64,000 bases of DNA. Origin: Solwaraspora sp. WMMA2056. GTDB lineage: Bacteria > Actinomycetota > Actinomycetes > Mycobacteriales > Micromonosporaceae. Position 1 is the stretch's first letter; every line of letters starts with the position of its first letter. Location of the stretch: the NCBI RefSeq assembly GCF_030345095.1, contig NZ_CP128360.1:1798001-1862000 (forward strand), in the 5' to 3' direction. Made by a program: the position numbers and the translations under genes. Under the pieces are notes generated by a model that had not been told where the DNA came from, made no database searches, and worked only from the letters and a program-made list of their open reading frames with translations. Positions 62,544 through 64,000 of the stretch are shown piece by piece.

Positions 62544-64000
62544 TGTCGGCGGAGCACGATCGGGGCGGGTTCGGGCAGCTCGTCAGCTCGCTGAGGGTCG
62601 CCGCCGGCCTGACCCAGGAGGAGCTGGCCGAACGGACCGGGCTCAGCGTACGGGCCGTCAGTGACCTCGAGCGCAACCGCGTCGCCCGACCCCGTCGGGC
62701 GACGCTCACCCGGTTGGCGGCCGCGTTCGGGCTCACCGAGGAAGAGCTGCGGCGGTTCCGGTCCGTCGCCCGGCCCGGCACCGGACCCGGGGTACGGCAG
62801 CCACTGTCGGTGCGGCCGGCGCAGTTGCCGATGGACATTCCCGATTTCGTCGGCAGGTCGGCACTTGTCGACGAGATCAGCGCGGCACTGGCCACCGCCG
62901 GCACGTCCGGCAGCCCGGTCGTGTACGCCTTCTCCGGCCCGCCGGGCGTCGGTAAGTGCACGCTCGCCGTGCACGTCGCGCACCGGGTACGGGGGCATTT
63001 CCCGGACGGGCAGATCTTCGCTGACCTCGGTGGCGTCGCCGCGACCGGTCCGGTGACCGTCGGCACGTTGACCGCCGCCGTACTGCGCGCGTTCGGGGTC
63101 ACCGGCCGGGAGTTGCCCGACGAGACGGCGGAACGGGTCGGCCTGCTTCGCTCCGTCCTGGCCGACCGGCGGGTGCTGCTGGTCCTCGACGACGCTGCGG
63201 CCGAGGAACAGGTCCGTGCGGTGCTGCCCGGCACCGCCGGTGGCGCGCTGCTGGTCACCAGCCGGCATCCGCTGGCCGGGCTGGCCGGCGCGCGATTCGT
63301 CACCGTCGGGGTGCTGTCCCCGGCGGAGTCGCTGGCGCTGCTGGGCGCGATCACCGGGGTGCGGCGGGTGTCGACCGACGCCGCCGCGCGAGATCTGACA
63401 CAACACTGTGGACATCTGCCGCTCGCGGTACGGGTGGTCGGTGCCCGGCTGGCGGTGCAGCCCGGCGCACCGATTGGCAGGGTGTGTGACCAGCTCGCGG
63501 TGGAGTCGCGGCGGCTCGACGGCCTCACCGCCGGCGACCTCGGGGTACGGGCGAGCATCTCACTCAGCGTCGACCTGCTTCCGGTGGCCGCCCGCCGGGC
63601 GTTGCCGCTGCTGACGCTGCTCGACGCGCCGACGCTGACCCGGTGATCGGCGGCAGCGGTGCTGGACACCGACCCGTCGGACGCCCTCGACGCCCTGGTG
63701 CGGGCCAGCCTGCTCGACGCGATGCCCGCCGGGGACGACGTCGGCGGCGGCCGGGCCGGCTACCGGTCCACGATCTGATCCGGGCGTACGGGCGGGAGAC
63801 GGCGGCCGAGCTGGACGCCGGGGTGCGGGCCGCCGCCGTCCGCCGGGGCGTCCGGGCGTACGCGGCGATAGCCGACACCGTCAGCACGCACATGCCCGGC
63901 GACACCGCTGCGGACGCCCCGGCGATGCCGACCGCACTGGTCGACGCTGCCGCCGATCCGGCGTTGGCGGCTGACCCGCTGGGCTGGTTCGACGACAACC
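62543..64000 (+). pseudogene. Broken XRE-HTH/NB-ARC (STAND) regulator, cut by window edge
   Basis: The intact first part (62543-63643) encodes an XRE helix-turn-helix (about 8-65: LVSSLRVAAGLTQEELAERTGLSVRAVSDLER), then an NB-ARC ATPase (PDFVGRSALVDEI, Walker A GPPGVGKC, VLLVLDDA, GGALLVTSRHPL, GHLPLAVRVVGARL). TGA at 63644 falls where relatives have Trp before SAAAVLD, and the same frame continues with family-like sequence to 63766. There a single base is missing (taccgg|tccac), and HDLIRAYGRETAAEL continues one frame over to the window end (LGWFDDN). The Walker A Thr/Ser is Cys. These lesions suggest a decaying gene; sequencing error cannot be excluded. Confidence 0.82.

Overview
The window is about 72% GC with strong third-position G/C bias, GTG and TTG starts, Shine-Dalgarno-less start codons directly behind TAGNNT/TACNNT -10 boxes, lipoproteins, LytM peptidases and PspC proteins. 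With the gene order purN-purH-folD-mdh-icd and a PerM-like DUF6350 gene beside purN, this points to a high-GC actinobacterium, most likely a member of Micromonosporaceae (inference; no rRNA gene is present). It reads as core chromosome with a few accessory islands. No tRNA, rRNA, CRISPR array, insertion sequence or prophage was seen.

Layout. 1-3.9 kb: small genes (HNH-like protein, membrane protein with a YtrA-type GntR regulator, DinB, SnoaL-like, YdeI-like). 3.9-7.5 kb: GMC-type oxidoreductase with an iron-sulfur Cys motif, GMP synthase, small PspC protein. 7.7-9.6 kb: two overlapping double-NUDIX genes. 9.7-12.1 kb: convergent pssA and psd (phosphatidylethanolamine synthesis), psd carrying a methyltransferase-like N-terminus. 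12.1-16.2 kb: PspC/LiaF-like envelope-stress module divergent from a PspC-histidine kinase/NarL-type regulator pair. 16.6-22.5 kb: complete peptide-type ABC importer. 22.6-28.4 kb: chorismate mutase, PcrA helicase, two LytM (M23) peptidases, a free-standing B12-binding mutase subunit. 28.8-30.9 kb: sucCD. 31-33.4 kb: DUF4190 proteins flanking the PerM-like gene. 33.5-39.7 kb: purN, purH, pentapeptide protein, folD, mdh, icd. 40-42 kb: galT with a DeoR-type repressor. 42.1-44.8 kb: sulfotransferase and a bifunctional sulfurylase/APS kinase whose sulfurylase half looks dead. 45-48.6 kb: four-gene ABC-2 exporter operon. 48.7-54.7 kb: ppc, S66 peptidase, DUF559-like protein, and a GntR/DUF6907-like divergent pair. 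54.8-60.9 kb: mfd, SurA-N-like lipoprotein, mazG, lspA. 61-64 kb: two membrane proteins and a decaying NB-ARC regulator gene cut by the window edge.

How it works together. Central metabolism is well represented (ppc, mdh, icd, sucCD, a B12-dependent mutase subunit), as is purine synthesis (purN and purH use 10-formyl-THF supplied by folD; guaA makes GMP). Much of the rest concerns the envelope: PE synthesis, PspC/two-component sensing, LytM hydrolases, lspA, lipoproteins and ABC transporters. Intergenic DNA holds strong hairpin terminators between convergent genes, several operator-like palindromes or direct repeats, and two long AT-richer imperfect palindromes that look like dispersed repeats.
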